Below, piece by piece: positions 1-12,319 of a stretch of DNA of 64,000 bases. The DNA is from Pollenia angustigena (taxonomy: Eukaryota > Arthropoda > Insecta > Diptera > Polleniidae): positions 14,470,945-14,534,944 of the forward strand of contig OV884059.1 of assembly GCA_930367215.1 (NCBI GenBank), given 5' to 3'. Both the position numbers and the translations under genes were made by a program. Below the pieces are notes generated by a model. The model made no database searches. It was not told the origin of the DNA and saw only the letters and a list, made by a program, of their open reading frames with translations. The first letter of the stretch is position 1. Each line of letters begins with the position of its first letter.

Positions 1-1130
1 AAAAAAAACACCTTCTTCAGGTTGTGGTCTGGGCTAAATTTAAGGTGTCAGTGGTTATCCAGCTGTGTGTTGAGTGTTCGAAAGTTTGCAAACATTAATA
101 GCTTTTCGCACAACACTAACACAGGCAAAGAAATAAAGCTCTTTTTCGCTGCGGTAAAATTAAATTGGTGTGTAAGGGAATTTTAGAATGGATATGTGAT
201 ATAAGTTTCTGTGTGTGTATGTGGGACTACAGGAATTCTAATTATGTAAAGAATTAATGTTAAGGAATTCTAGTTGGAATCTTGGCGGGATTTTTATTTA
301 CAAACAATGGCAAGTTTAATATATTAAAAGATTAAGAAAATAAAAGAAAAACATTGTAAAGGATATTAAAATTATCTCTGCTTAGTTCCATTTTAAGTTA
401 AAGGTTTGTTAAACTCTTGCCTTCAGGCACTTTTAAATGTTTCTTAGAGATTTGTATTTGGTTTTTTCCAAATTTTATAATTTCATCTTTTACTTTAAAA
501 TATGCTTCGCTTTCATTTTACATTTTTTTTTCTTCTTTGTGGTAATAATTTGAAAATAAATTATTATTTCATTTGATGAATTTCTTTTGATTATAATTTT
601 GCTTTATCTAAGATTTTCCTATTTTCCATTGAACAAAATTTACGCTTTTGCTTTATATTTTTTCTGCTGTGCCGTAGTTGTATGTATTATTGTTGTTAAT
701 AAAAGACCCTGATGCCACAGGAATGATTTACATATTTGTCTTTTTTTAAATAAATTCTCAAGCAAATGAAAAATTTTTGCTTATTGAGCAAATTTGCAGC
801 TTTTGAAAATTAAAATTTTTGTTTTTGTTATTTATGTTTTCTTGGTGTTTGAGCAGTTTGAAATGAATGAAAAGAATGAAAGCGGAAACACTTTGATGTC
901 TTAAGAGACAAAAACACAAACAAATAAAGGTGGGTTTTGGTGAGGGAGATGAATAAAAAATTATGTGAATAAAATAGACAAAGAAAAATATGAATATTTC
1001 AAATTATATAATCTTGAAAATGCTAAGGTGGTACAAGGAGATACATAAAAAAAGCCATAAATGTATAGCTTATGTTGACAAGATTTCAAAATCTAACACT
1101 TAAAGCTTAGAATATGTTAAAATAAATGTA
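1..1130. other. AT-rich sequence, no gene seen
   Basis: No open frame of useful length, no recognisable domain and no repeat structure beyond short A and T runs were seen. It could be intron or intergenic sequence of a gene whose exons lie outside the window. Confidence 0.5.
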
Positions 1131-2280
1131 ATTCAGCTAGCTGAATATGTGATATATTTAAGAAACCCAATTGACTTATATTAAAAACTTATAAAACAGT
1201 AAATTAAAAAATAATCCAGCTGGCTGAATTACAAATTAAACTAAATCAATTAAGCTAAGTAGAAAAATTATGTTTTTACCCTACTTTAAAGCAAATTCAG
1301 CAAGTAGAAATGATAAAATTTTATTTAAATTCAAGGTAATTACAATTCAGCTAGCTGAATTTAACAAAAAAACTAAATTTAAGAAATGTTATATTCAGCT
1401 AGCTTATTATGAAATGTATTCAAAAAAATTTAATACATTTATAATTTTAAACAGCAATACATTATAATATTAGTAATTTAGCTAGCTGAATTTGCAATGT
1501 CGCAAAAAATTATAAAAATAATATATTTTTTTGCTGAAAAATAATGATTTTTTATCTCTTGAAAGCAATTAACCAAAAAAAATTTATTTCAAATCTGAAA
1601 ATCCAGCTAGCTGAATACTCATTTTAATTAAAAATTAAACTATGTAAATAAATTAAGTTAAGCTAAGCTAGGAAAATAATGTTTTTGCCCTACTTTAAAG
1701 CAAATTAAGCAAGCAGTAATAAATTTTGTTCAGATTCAAGATAATAAAAATTCAGCTTGCTGAACTGTGTTTTATTCAAATTCAAGATAATACAAATTCA
1801 GCTAGCTGAATACTCAATTAGTTTACAAATTAAACGAAAAAACTAAGAAATGAATAGTTATATGCTGTATTAAGCTAGCTGAATATGAAATATATTCAAA
1901 AAAATTTATGATTTAAAGTAGCAATTTATTAAAATCTTAGTTATTTGGCTAACTGAATTTTCAATGTCATAGAAAATTATAAAAATAATATGATTTTTAA
2001 CAAAAAATAATGATTTTATATCACATTGAAGCAACTAAGCAAGCCAAAACGCACTCGCGTTAATATGAACACCCTAATATATGAACACCCCAAAATATGG
2101 AATAATCTTGCAAAAGTGAACTGTCTTTATTTTAATTAGTTAATATTATCGCGAGTGCAACGTATTTTAATTTTGAAAAAAGCTGTGATTAAAACAGTTG
2201 TATACTGCATTCAGCAAGCTGAATATAAAGTATATTTACAATAATTATGTTTGTTTAAATCAGCTAGCTAAGTAGAAACT
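1131..2280. repeat. Array built on the palindrome ATTCAGCTAGCTGAAT
   Basis: The perfect 16-bp palindrome ATTCAGCTAGCTGAAT, or a version with one to three changes, recurs near 1131, 1213, 1343, 1390, 1478, 1600, 1749, 1795, 1870, 1947, 2208 and 2259. A larger unit is also visible: the stretch after the palindrome near 1214 (with CCCTACTTTAAAGCAAATT near 1280) recurs after the one near 1601 (with the same words near 1690), an offset of roughly 390-410 bp. One more degenerate copy lies at about 4202, just beyond the piggyBac-like insertion, showing that the array was split by it. Function unknown. Confidence 0.75.
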
Positions 2281-2341
2281 CTATTAAAAAATCACTAAGC
2301 AACTAAACAATTTTATTATTAAAATAATGAATTTTTGCAGC

Positions 2342-4197
2342 TTTAACCCATATCGTCCCAATGTTCGATTTTTCGAACAGTAAATTTTACGCTTTTTTGT
2401 AATTTTTTCACTCTTTTTAGGTAAGACAATGAACTAATTTTTTTAAACAATTATATATTGTAAGTGGTTAGTTACAAATATAAAAATAAAAGTTCTTACC
2501 CACTTCACTCCTCCCTTATATGATAGGGGGGAAGAAAAAACATTTATTTTGGCATGATTTTAAAAACTGAAAACTTTGTATAAATTATAAACAAATTAAA
2601 AAAGTGAAGATGTAGTTCCATTGAAAAACTATTAAACTTTCAACAACAGCAAAAATATTTCCGTGTTTTTCAATTGTGTGTTTGTTATTTGACTTTAAAA
2701 AGCAGTGTTCGATTTTTCGAACACTGGGCACTATTAAGCACTTTTGTTTTTTCTCAGAAAGGCGAGAAGAGGTAGAGTAGTACCTGTGAATATTCGACTT
2801 GAATATATTTATGTTGACCGTGAATTAGAAGACTTCAGCAGGAAGGGTATTCCACATACGAACAGTCCGGCCAAAAAACGAATTTTCCCTGTAATGCATT
2901 GAACGATTTACCAGCCAATCGACCACAAAAGGATGGGCTCTTGAGGAAAAACAAACGTACGGGTTTCGGTCTCGGCCAAGCGCATCATTCATTTTCTAAA
3001 GCATAGCACGAATACCGGATACTCTTGGTCTATAATCAAATGATTACGAATGGCAAAGGTTGCTGTCATTTGCAAAAGAGTAGATAGGGTTTGAAGTTTG
3101 ACATAGGAGGTCATTTCGAAAAATAAGAAATATAAATAGTAGGAGAAAGAACGGAGCCTTCAGGCACCCCTGAATAAATTTTGAACTCCTTTGACGAACC
3201 CCTATATAAAACAACTCATATAGTGCGATCTCTGATAAAATTCAATATAAATCGAGAGAAATTCTCACTGACACCAAATGCAATAAATTTTGACAAGAGT
3301 GCACCATACCAGACTCTGTCAAACGCCTTGAAAATATCTTAAGAAATAACCTTACTTTCGTCAAAATATTAAATGGAACAGCACCTGTATAGCAACCTGA
3401 AAATCAAGCGTATGGTCGCTGTGAGATCTGTTTTCAACAAGAAGTCGCTACGAGATATACATTTTGGTGACCACATAATTTCATGTTTTGCTATGGTTAA
3501 TTTTTTACATAGATCTTGCGATATCACACCTTAGACCATTTTCTCTGGGGATATGTAATGACTGTCTTCAAAAATAAGTGGAAACTTTCATTACTCGTGT
3601 TATTCGCGAGATACCAGCCGCTATGCTCGAATGAGTCGCCCGAAATTGGATCTTCCAAATGGACCACCTCAGACGAGGTCATGGCCAACATTTCCATGAT
3701 ATCATTTTCGTTCAGTTAATGCCATAAATTATTCTTTTAACCGATAATAAAAATTTCAAGTTTACTTTCAAATTTATGTGTTTTATTTTACATTATAATT
3801 TAAACTTCACGATGAATCACCCGATTTATCTACTAACTTTTTTTTATTATCAATGCCCATCCCGGTCCTGTGCGAGTCTGATAATCGAGGTTCAACCGTA
3901 TATTTTTAATTTTAATAAATGCCTTGTTCTATTTTTCTTTAATAAAATAAAATTAATTAGTTTCAGCTTATAAAAAATTAAGGTTTTCTATATTTACATT
4001 CTATAGGAGCAATAAAATAAAACTGCTTAATAGTGCCCAATGTTCGATTAATCGAACACCATTTTTCTCAAAAACAAAAAATTTGAAAAAAATTTGGACT
4101 TCAGATTCGTGTTTTCTAGTCCAAAATTATCTATAAACCACCAAGTTTAAAAAAGTTACTCAAAAAAAAAAAAAATCCCTGGGACGATATGGGTTAA
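2342..4197. mobile_element. piggyBac-like DNA element, TTAA-flanked, non-autonomous
   Basis: The left end reads TTAACCCATATCGTCCCA and the right end is its inverse (TGGGACGATATGGGTTAA). TTAA target duplication next to a CCC-starting terminal inverted repeat is the signature of the piggyBac superfamily. Internally the palindromic words TGTTCGATTTTTCGAACA (near 2361 and 2704) and TGTTCGATTAATCGAACA (near 4032) form subterminal inverted repeats. No piggyBac transposase is intact. A short acidic stretch readable on the - strand at 3560-3720 might be its N-terminus, but I cannot confirm that. A dead LINE fragment occupies 2760-3415. The element is inserted in the palindrome array. Confidence 0.75.
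2760..3415 (-). pseudogene. Decayed LINE reverse transcriptase fragment inside the piggyBac-like element
   Basis: Reading the - strand with frame changes gives typical non-LTR retrotransposon pieces: an AFDRVWYGALLSKF block (the RT motif carrying the first catalytic Asp), a GVPEGSVLSP block, a degraded SFANDSNLCHS block in place of the active-site FADD motif, then a C-terminal RTVRMWNTLPAEVF block common near the end of jockey/R1-like ORF2 proteins. Stops and frameshifts occur throughout and the segment between RT and C-terminus is largely missing, so it is non-functional. Clade cannot be fixed from this fragment. Confidence 0.6.
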
Positions 4198-5580
4198 GGA
4201 AGTTCAGCTAGCTAAAGAAAATTTTGGTGAGCTTTATAAAACTTCTCAAAAATGTTATTAAACTGAATAATAATAGTCTTTTAATTGCTTATTTACCAAA
4301 TTTTCCTTAATTTTGCAAACCTTTTTTACATTATATCTGCTCCATTTATGATATGTACAGGGCATTTTCTATAAACATACATTCTTCAATACATACATAT
4401 AAACAAGTAATCTTCAATTCATAATTTTAAGTTAATTTATGTAAGATTTCGTCAAATTAAGGAATTTTTATCAGAAAAGCAAATTTACTATAGCAACATT
4501 TTAAATAAACAGAAAAATTTTTACATTTAATACAAAATTGTGTCCGTTTATTCACTTTTTACACCTTTTTTTTACAATTGTTGGAACTTTTTTACACATT
4601 TTATTAAAAAAACGGGTGCAACATTTTTTAGCTAAATTTTACCTTCCTTTTTTCCAGGAACTGTCATTATTCTAATAACAATTTTATAACATCTGCCAAT
4701 TCTCTGAGTTCTTATTATTTTCTAATGTCTCGTTATATACAATTTTTATTTATTTAGATGAAATTGTATATAAGTGTGATACAAAAAAATATTATTTACC
4801 TTCCATTCAGCAAAAATATGGAAAAACCTTCAGCAGCCCTAAATTTTGCAGAAGTACTAATGTACTACTGTGCTTTGTACTTGAATTTTATCATTGTTGC
4901 TTTTTTTGTTTGTTTGAAACTGTCATAAACAATGGCTGATGATGTGTCATATGTGACACTTTAACACTCATTTTGTTTGACATTCATTGTTGTTGTTCGT
5001 GTCTCTAATATAATCATTTACATTATGTCAAAAACATATTTTTTGATGATTTGATGAAATGTTTCCAAATTTATAATTTACTACCAGTATTTTAATAAAT
5101 ACTTGAATAAGAAGCGACAGAATGAACGAATGAGTGACATATCAATTGTTTAGGTGATTTTATCTTCTCTCTTTTATATTTTTGTTATTGTTTTCTTTTC
5201 GAGAGAATTTTTCTTTTAAATAAGTTTTAGTGTAAATATTTGCGTAAATTATCTAAAAGTGTTTGATTTTGTTTGTTAGATGACATTTGCTTGTGGGTTC
5301 TATAATGCATGGGAATTTGATCAGATGTTAATTTGCCATTTGTGTTTTAAAGGTGTGATATTTTGTTTGTTTTTAAACGAGAAGATTGCTATCATATTGT
5401 TTGGGGATTCTTGGTATTTTTTGAATTCGAGGTTTTTTTTAGAAATTATATTGCAGAAGATGTTAAAAATGAGATAAACCCATTGAGAATTTTTATGTTA
5501 CAAAAATAATGTTGCACAATATTGTCTTTAAACGAAGTTTTTCTTCTTTTTTTCTAAGAAATAATGAATTTTAATTCAGA
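4198..5580. other. AT-rich sequence, no gene seen
   Basis: Contains the flank of the palindrome array (degenerate copy at 4202) and otherwise unstructured AT-rich sequence. The open frame at 5280-5477 has no domain and ordinary length for chance in this composition. Confidence 0.5.
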
Positions 5581-7810
5581 ATAGCAGTTTAACTAATATT
5601 TTTGCTTTCAGCTTCTAAAATTATAATTCAGCTACGAAATTGTTTTCTAATAAAGTTGCTTTAATTAGGTAGGCATATATTTAAATAAAAATGTTCGCTA
5701 CATATTTTGCTGCTAACTCAATTCAGCAAGACAAAATGAAATTATAAGTAAAAATCTTTCAGTAACTTTAAACTGTTTAATAAAATTCTGAAAAAAACTG
5801 AACTTGGTTAAGAATTTTTTTGGAAATACGCTGTTTTACAACTCATTTACAAACTTTTAATTCGAGTAAGAAATAAAGTTTTTTCACAAATAAATTAAAA
5901 TCCTTTCTAATCAGCTACTAAAAAAATAATTTAGGAAAGTAAAAAAAAATTAACCAATAAGAAATAATAATTTTCTATTTTGTATAGCAGTTTAACTAAT
6001 ATTTTTGCTATTCAGCTACCTAAATTTAAATTCAGCTAAGAAACTTTTCATAATTAAGTTTCCGAATTTAGATATGTGGATATTTAAATAAATGTTTGTT
6101 ATTTTTCTGCTTAAAAATCAATTCAGCAATACAAATTTAAATATTAAGTAATAATCTTAAGTTACTTTTAGTAACTTTGAATCAAATTCCCCTAAAATTA
6201 TCTGAAGAAATGCGTTGTTTTACAATTAAGTCACTAATTTTACAATTCAAGTAAGAAATATAGCCTGTTGATGCTATTCAGCTACTTTAATTATAATTCA
6301 GCAAGGCAAAAAAATAGCCAACAAATTAAATTTCACGCAAAATTAAAAAAAAAAAAAACACTACTTATACATTTATTATACAAAATAAAGGTGAATATGC
6401 TTTAATCCTCAAGTATTTTAGCAAATAATGTTACAATCCAGCTATTTATAATTTACATAATATCGTTAAAAAAAAGTGGTGTAATTTAACTTCTGAATTT
6501 AGTTTTCAAAATATTAATTTAGTTAATTAATTAATTCTTGCATGTTTAATACTAAATTAATAATTTAATAAGAAAAATTAGAATATTAAGCAAAAATTTT
6601 AATTCAGCTTACAAATAAAAAAAAAAATTTATATTTGGCTAAATGAAATTTACTTATTTGCATTTTGCTCCTAATATTTATGTTTGAAAAAAAATTAAAA
6701 CTATTTTATAGTTGAGTCTAGTTTTCAAGATATTTTAACAAACAAAAATAGAATAAATTTTGTTCTGCCTTTTAGTTGCTAAGAAAATAAGTTTTCTCTG
6801 CTGTTTACTGCATACATCTTGTTAGCTGAATTGCATTTTTTTTGCAGTTGAATTGCAATTTTGCTATTGTTATCAATTTTAATTACTATTTTCGTGTTTG
6901 GTTGGTTGTAATATTAATTCAGCAAAACTTTAACTACTAGCTTAATGGTTTTGTTTACAGCTGAATAAATTTTTTATTATTTGATCCAATTTAAGATCTA
7001 TTAGAAAACATCGAATATTTTAAACTACTATTCAGCATTAAATTTGATAAATTTTAGCAAATATTTGTAAAGTATAAATAACTTCTTAAGCGAATATTTA
7101 GCTGAATATATTGCTATTACAACTCCAGTTCTGCAGAAAGTGTTAAATTAATATAAAATACATATTGCAAAGAATATTGTCAGTTTTTTGCTGGCTGAAT
7201 TATATTTTTTGCAGCTTAATACCTTTTTTTGAAGTTACAAAATCTCAAAAGCTCCGTCTGAGTTATTTTAATAATTTGTAATCTTTATTCAGCTAAAAAA
7301 ATTATATTTTTTATATGATACTAAATTAATATTCAATTATTTACCTAAATTTGCTTAATTAAAGTTTTGTTTTAAAGTCAATATGGTGCTAAAATTTTAG
7401 TAAATTTTCGTAGCTGAATTATATTTTTGAAGCTTAATATTATTGGGTTTTTGATAGTATTAATTTATATCTTCCGCGTTGCTTATGTTATTAATATTAT
7501 AAAGTTCTTTTTAGCTATTTGTGTCTCTGATTTAATTATTTGACTTGAATAACGCTTTTTATAGATTTAAGAGTCATTTCAATTATCAATACTTTTATTC
7601 AGCTAAAATTTTATTTGTAATCACAAGCAGAATAATATATTTTTTGCAGCTGAATACCAATTTATTGCAATTATATAACTTTATATATCCTGTAAAATTG
7701 TTTGTTTTTTATTTCGAAATAGTTTTTTTTACTCTAAATTACTTTAACAGTTGAGGAGTTATAAAAAAATATTATATTTTTTCAGCGTTTTTTGTAGCTA
7801 AATAAAATAA
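5580..7810. repeat. Region enriched in TTCAGC / GCTGAA words, decayed repeat
   Basis: The hexamer TTCAGC or its complement recurs many times (for example near 5627, 5720, 5903, 6013, 6121, 6282, 6297, 6602, 6918, 6958, 7032, 7099, 7288, 7411, 7598, 7650), often preceded by AA and followed by TA. This is the half-site of the palindrome that forms the 1131-2280 array, so the region may be an older, decayed extension of it. No clear period and no coding sequence were seen. Confidence 0.4.
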
Positions 7811-9107
7811 ATAAAAGTTGTGTGTTTCTAACTATAGAGTGCCGTTTCTTTTTTTAAACTAACAAATAAATCACGCTCACTGGCTTGTAATTTTTACGAG
7901 ACGTTTTGACACAACCCACCAAAATTGAGATAAACAGTAGTAATTGAAATAAATTCAACAAATAAACATCAATTTAATACAATTTACTTAAGAGCAATGG
8001 CTACGAATAAGGAAGCTTGCTTTTAACTTCCAACTAAACTGGACCCCTATACACAACTATATTTGAGGCATGTTGTAACTACCCTGTAGTTCTAATGACA
8101 AATGTAGAATTAGTGGCTTAAGTAGTCGTTTAAAGTCACTAGTGGTGAACATTATGGTGTGAACTTAATTAACTGTTTTAAAGAAAGTAAATAGAATAAA
8201 AATAGATTACAAATCGATAGTTTGATAGCTGGTAACTCCAGCATAAACACTACACAATACAGTAACTTTGAGAGGGTCTAAGTGCTCTCCGCGTTTCGGT
8301 GCGATAAATCAGCTTATTCAAGTATCCACAGAGATGGAAATGTTTTCGTTCTTGTCGTCTTGAGGAGCATAGCGCTCTATTTCTTAATGGAATGTATTTT
8401 GTACTTGTGAACTTCACAAATTTCGTAGTAGAACCGATAATTGATGGCTTTTGCGCCGCATTGTAATTTGTCTACGCAAGCTTAAAATGTTTTAAACATA
8501 CTAGTCTTCGCTCTAGTAACCCGTCAATGATCCTTCGATATTGATATTACAACAATTCCAACATTCAAAACTACTGGGCAGTCATGCTCCCCAGTACAAT
8601 TGCGTAAGTAGTTGGGATTGTAGTAGCAATTTAAGTTACGAGTATTTAAGAGCCAAAAGCTGCTGTTGACATGTCAATGGTTTCTTTTTTCTTCGTTTCT
8701 TTCAAAATTTCATTGTCTGTTTAAAATGTATTTTAGGGCAGACTGAATTGTTGAGTTTTTTTAATGGGTGTTAACCGAATAGAAATTATACGAAGTAGAA
8801 AACTAAATGTAATTGAATTTTATTATGAAAATTAATATAAGACATTGTAAATTGTTGAGAGTTTGGGCAAAAACTTTAGGAAATTAAATAATTTAAAATA
8901 ATTGAAAAAAAAAGGTTTTTGATATTTTAAAATGGATACAATTTTATAGTAAACGAGAAGTTTTAGAAGGCATGAAACAGTAAACAATTTCCTTCTCTGT
9001 TCATCAACCGATTGGAAAAAAAAAACATTTATAAGGTATTTAAATCCACTTTTTAAGTAAATTGAGCTTTTGATGTTGTGTGGTAGAGACAGAGACGCCT
9101 AATCGGA
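7811..9107. other. No gene or clear element seen
   Basis: Somewhat less AT-rich than its neighbours between about 8040 and 8660, but both strands are broken by stops and no domain, RNA fold or terminal repeat was recognised. Confidence 0.45.
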
Positions 9108-9202
9108 AGGGTGGTTAAATTTCAAGGGCCGATGTTGATTTTGAATACAACACAAATTATTTAGGAAATTACTGTCATTTCTTTTTATAATTTATAAATA
9201 TT

Positions 9203-9432
9203 CAGCCATGTCACAGAGTACAATTCCGTTCGGAATTGATGAAAACATATTTGTTTATTGATAGAAAGTGTATTTTGATAGTTTTTTGGCCTTTCAGATA
9301 CAGAAAACTCCCATTCCGTGCATGAAAACAAAAATGGTTTCGTTCCGAATTTTTTTTTTCGTCATTTTCTGAAGCACCAAAATACGGAATGAATTCCGTT
9401 TCCGAACGGAATTGTACTCTGTGACATGGCTG
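9203..9432. mobile_element. MITE with perfect 32-bp terminal inverted repeats, copy A
   Basis: The first and last 32 bases are perfect inverted repeats beginning CAGCCATGTCACAGAGTACA. The element is flanked by ATT on both sides (3-bp target duplication), contains no coding sequence, and lies inside mariner copy 1; copy 2 of that mariner (23662-24868) lacks it, giving the empty site. A second copy in inverse orientation lies at 33159-33369. Superfamily unassigned. Confidence 0.85.
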
Positions 9433-9436
9433 ATTG

Positions 9437-10556
9437 TTATGTTTTAATTATGTATGATATGCTTCGGTGGCACATCTCTATCCGATGGTCCAAATTTTCG
9501 ATGACGCTGAGGCATAATTGACGTTCTATGCCGTTAATGTGCCGAATTATCTCATCCTTTAGCTCTTGAATTGTTGCTGGCTTATCGACGTACACCTTTT
9601 CTTTCAAATAACCCCAAAGAAAGAAGTCCAACGGTGTCAAATCACATGAATTGACATCGCCACCACGTGAGATAACACAGTCATTGAATTTGTCGCGTAA
9701 AAGAGCCTGTGTGGCAAGTGGCACGGTCCTGTTGAAACCACATATCGTCCCATCCATATCTTCCAATTCGGGCCATAAAAAGTGTTGCAAGTGGCACGGT
9801 CCTGTTGAAACCACATATCGTCCCATCCATATCTTCCAATTCGGGCCATAAAAAGTTCGTTATCATCTCACGATAGCGAACACTATTAACAGTAACTGCT
9901 CGACCGGCCTCATTTTAGAAAAAATACGGCCCGATGATGCCGCCAGCCTATAAACCGTACCAAACAGTCACTCTTTTTGGGTGCAATTGGTTTGTCGGCA
10001 ATCACTCTTGGATTATCATTCGCCCAAATGCGGCAAATCTGCTTATTGACGAATCCAGTGAGGTGAAAATGTGCCTCATCACTGAAGATGATTTTCTTCG
10101 AAAATTTATCATCCACCGTTGCCATTTCTTGCCACCAATCCGACCATTGACGACGTTTGGATTGGTCAAGAGGATTTAGTTCTTGAGTCAATTGCACCTT
10201 GTAAGCGTGTAAGTGCAAGTCTTTATGCATAATGTTCATCAACGACGAGCGTGAGAGGTGCAATTGTTGGACACGACGACTAGTTTAGGTGGACGGCTCT
10301 TCAGCCACTCTATCGCGAACAGCAGCAAAATATTTTCAGCAGTACGAGCTGTACGAGCATGCACTGGTATTTTCACATCTCCTACAGACACGGTTTGCTC
10401 AAATTTTTGCACGATTTTTCCGACTGTACGCATCTATGGACGATTACATTGACTGACAAAATCACGAGGTGCACGATATGCATTTTGATTTGAGCGCCCA
10501 TTTTCATAATAAGCCTCAATAACTTTAAAGCGTTGCCCGATTGTGTATCTTTCCAT
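9437..10556 (-). pseudogene. Mariner transposase, copy 1, frameshifted
   Basis: The start at 10556 begins MERYTIGQRFKVIEAYYENG, the N-terminal helix-turn-helix region of this family. Later pieces in shifting frames give FSDEAHFHLTGFVNKQ (first catalytic Asp, 9910-10263), FQQDRATC (second Asp) and SCDLTPLDFFLWGYLKEKV (third Asp in PLDF, near 9600). In the better preserved copy 2 the second and third Asp are separated by 41 residues, matching the DD41D arrangement described for rosa-type mariners. Several frameshifts, a 73-bp internal tandem duplication and loss of residues before SCDLTP make it non-functional. Confidence 0.8.
9714..9855. repeat. 73-bp tandem duplication inside mariner copy 1
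   Basis: The stretch starting GCAAGTGGCACGGTCCTG at 9714 recurs at 9787 and continues identically to AAAAAGT, period 73 bp. It repeats the transposase segment around the second catalytic Asp and is absent from copy 2, so it arose after insertion or in a sub-lineage. Confidence 0.85.
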
Positions 10557-10646
10557 GGTTCAAATTGAGTTAGTCTGAAATTGAGAAATGTCGAATGATG
10601 TTGGTTCACATTCAACATCGGCCCTAAAAATTTAACTGGTCCCTTT

Positions 10647-11130
10647 TATATTTTCGTTAATATTGGGACTAGAAACAAAATATTAAACATGCATTGCTCG
10701 GAGTGAACAGGAATCTGTAAGAGGGAGAATTTTGTACTTTTTCGTTCTAAAACTGGGACTTTCTTTGATTTTTTAATATTGGGCCTCATAAAATTAAACA
10801 TAAAATGTCCTGAGTGGGTGAAGATCTATAAAAGGGAACATTTTGGTACTTTTTGAATTTCCGTTAGTATTAGATACGGGCCCTGCGTAAATGAGAATCT
10901 GCAAGAGGAATCTTTTTGGTACTTTTTCGTTCTTCAACTGGTACTTTTGGGATTTATATTTATACTTAACCAAGAAACATAAAATTCAACATGCAGAGCC
11001 CAGAGAGATTGAGAAACTATAAAAAAAGACTTTGGTACTTTTTTATTTTGAATTGGCACTTTCTAATTATTTTTCTATAACTGAAGTTGTAAAACTAAAT
11101 TAAACATTCACAGACTGGAGTGGAAGAAAA
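10647..11130 (-). repeat. GTACC-rich minisatellite block, inverse orientation
   Basis: About four diverged units of roughly 110-120 bp contain TTTTTGGTACTTTTT, AACTGG and CATGCA words on the + strand. The reverse complement matches the tandem units at 14995-15570 (AAAAAGTACCA, CACTCAGGACTTTGCATG). It is therefore a fragment of the same mobile element in inverse orientation; mariner copy 1 abuts its edge. Confidence 0.6.
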
Positions 11131-12311
11131 TATATGGACCGGAAGTTGGTCCTTTGACAAATCAATCCACTAAGACGAAAAAAAAAAAACAAATGCTCGA
11201 AATATACCAATTCATGGGGAAGTGCCCACATACATGTAGAGATTTTTCCGACTTCTTGCATTACTGGCTACTATAAAAATTCATTAAAAGTATCTTTATG
11301 ACTGCTTCTTAGTTCATCTTATGGGTAAGCAGTATATATGTGCTTTTAAATCTCCCTTGAAATATTCAAGCGAAGAAAATACTTATAGAAATAAAATGTT
11401 AATTCTAGCATAATTTGTTAATATTCTTTTCATAAACAATTTTTAATCATAAATAAACTGCTTATTTTATTTACAAGTTTTCTAAATATTTCCTGCATTT
11501 ATAAAATTTTCTTATTTGCATTGCACTTGTTAAACCTTTCAAAAAAAAAAAAAAAAAATTGTTTGATTGTTGTAGAAAATTGCATTTTAGTTTGTTAAAA
11601 TAAACTATGAAATATACTATTTATTGCAAATGTTATTGAATTGTCACTAGATTGTTATGAGTTCTCAGATTATTTCATACGTTTTGAGTTGAAAATTGAA
11701 TTTACTTCACACAGTTCAACACAGCCAAGTTAACAATTTCCGTTGTGTCAATATTTGAACGGCTTAACTTGACTTGCAGTTGATTTCGTTTTTAGAAAAT
11801 GAATGGAAAAATATTGTTATTTACTTGCTGCAACAAGAAATTGGATGGCAATACTAGTTTTCTTTTATATGAGCAAAAAAAATATTTAGTTAAGGAAGTA
11901 AATATATAAAACATTTTGGCGAATGTACTTCTATAAGTTTAAGTACAGAAAAGTAAAGTAAATATATGTATTTAAAAGTTGTTTAACATTAAAATCTGGA
12001 AAGAGGTGAAAACATCATTTTAACTTAAGCAAATAGAAAAGCATTTGAACACTTACAAAAAGCCGAACACTGCCGGTTTTAAGTAAGGACGAAAACAAAA
12101 CTTACCGCAGAGTGTGTAAAACACTAAAAGGAACACAGCCGTTCAAATTAATTAATGATCAAAACGATACTCGATCTTGGCTTTCATGTTTAAGTATCTT
12201 AAAAGGTCTCATATAATCTCCCATAAATCAAATAGATGGCTTAGTATACATAACAGCCGTACCTTAACCAGAGCGAAAGGTGGAACGTTGTCTTCCGCTT
12301 AGCTTTTATGC
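11131..12311. other. AT-rich sequence, no gene seen
   Basis: Both strands are full of stops and no terminal repeats or domains were recognised. Confidence 0.45.
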
Positions 12312-12319
12312 TGCAATTT

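Larger units (their letters stand above)
9108..10646 (-). mobile_element. Tc1/mariner element, DD41D type, copy 1 (dead)
   Basis: Terminal inverted repeats share an inner 20-bp core close to AATTTTAAGGGCCGATGTTG (left 9118-9137, right 10613-10632), with a weaker outer extension seen as AGGG...GGTTAAAT at the left and its inverse at the right. TA dinucleotides flank both ends, as expected for Tc1/mariner insertion, although the outermost bases are uncertain by a few positions. The transposase on the - strand is frameshifted. A 230-bp MITE (9203-9432) has inserted just downstream of its stop, and a 73-bp segment of the gene is tandemly duplicated at 9714-9855. Confidence 0.8.

Noticed and set aside
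8040..8660. Less AT-rich stretch suspected to be an exon or RNA gene
   Set aside because: Stops in all six frames and no recognisable tRNA, rRNA or other RNA structure.
9651..9866. Open frames on both strands over mariner copy 1
   Set aside because: They are shadow frames created by the 73-bp duplication and lack any domain of their own.
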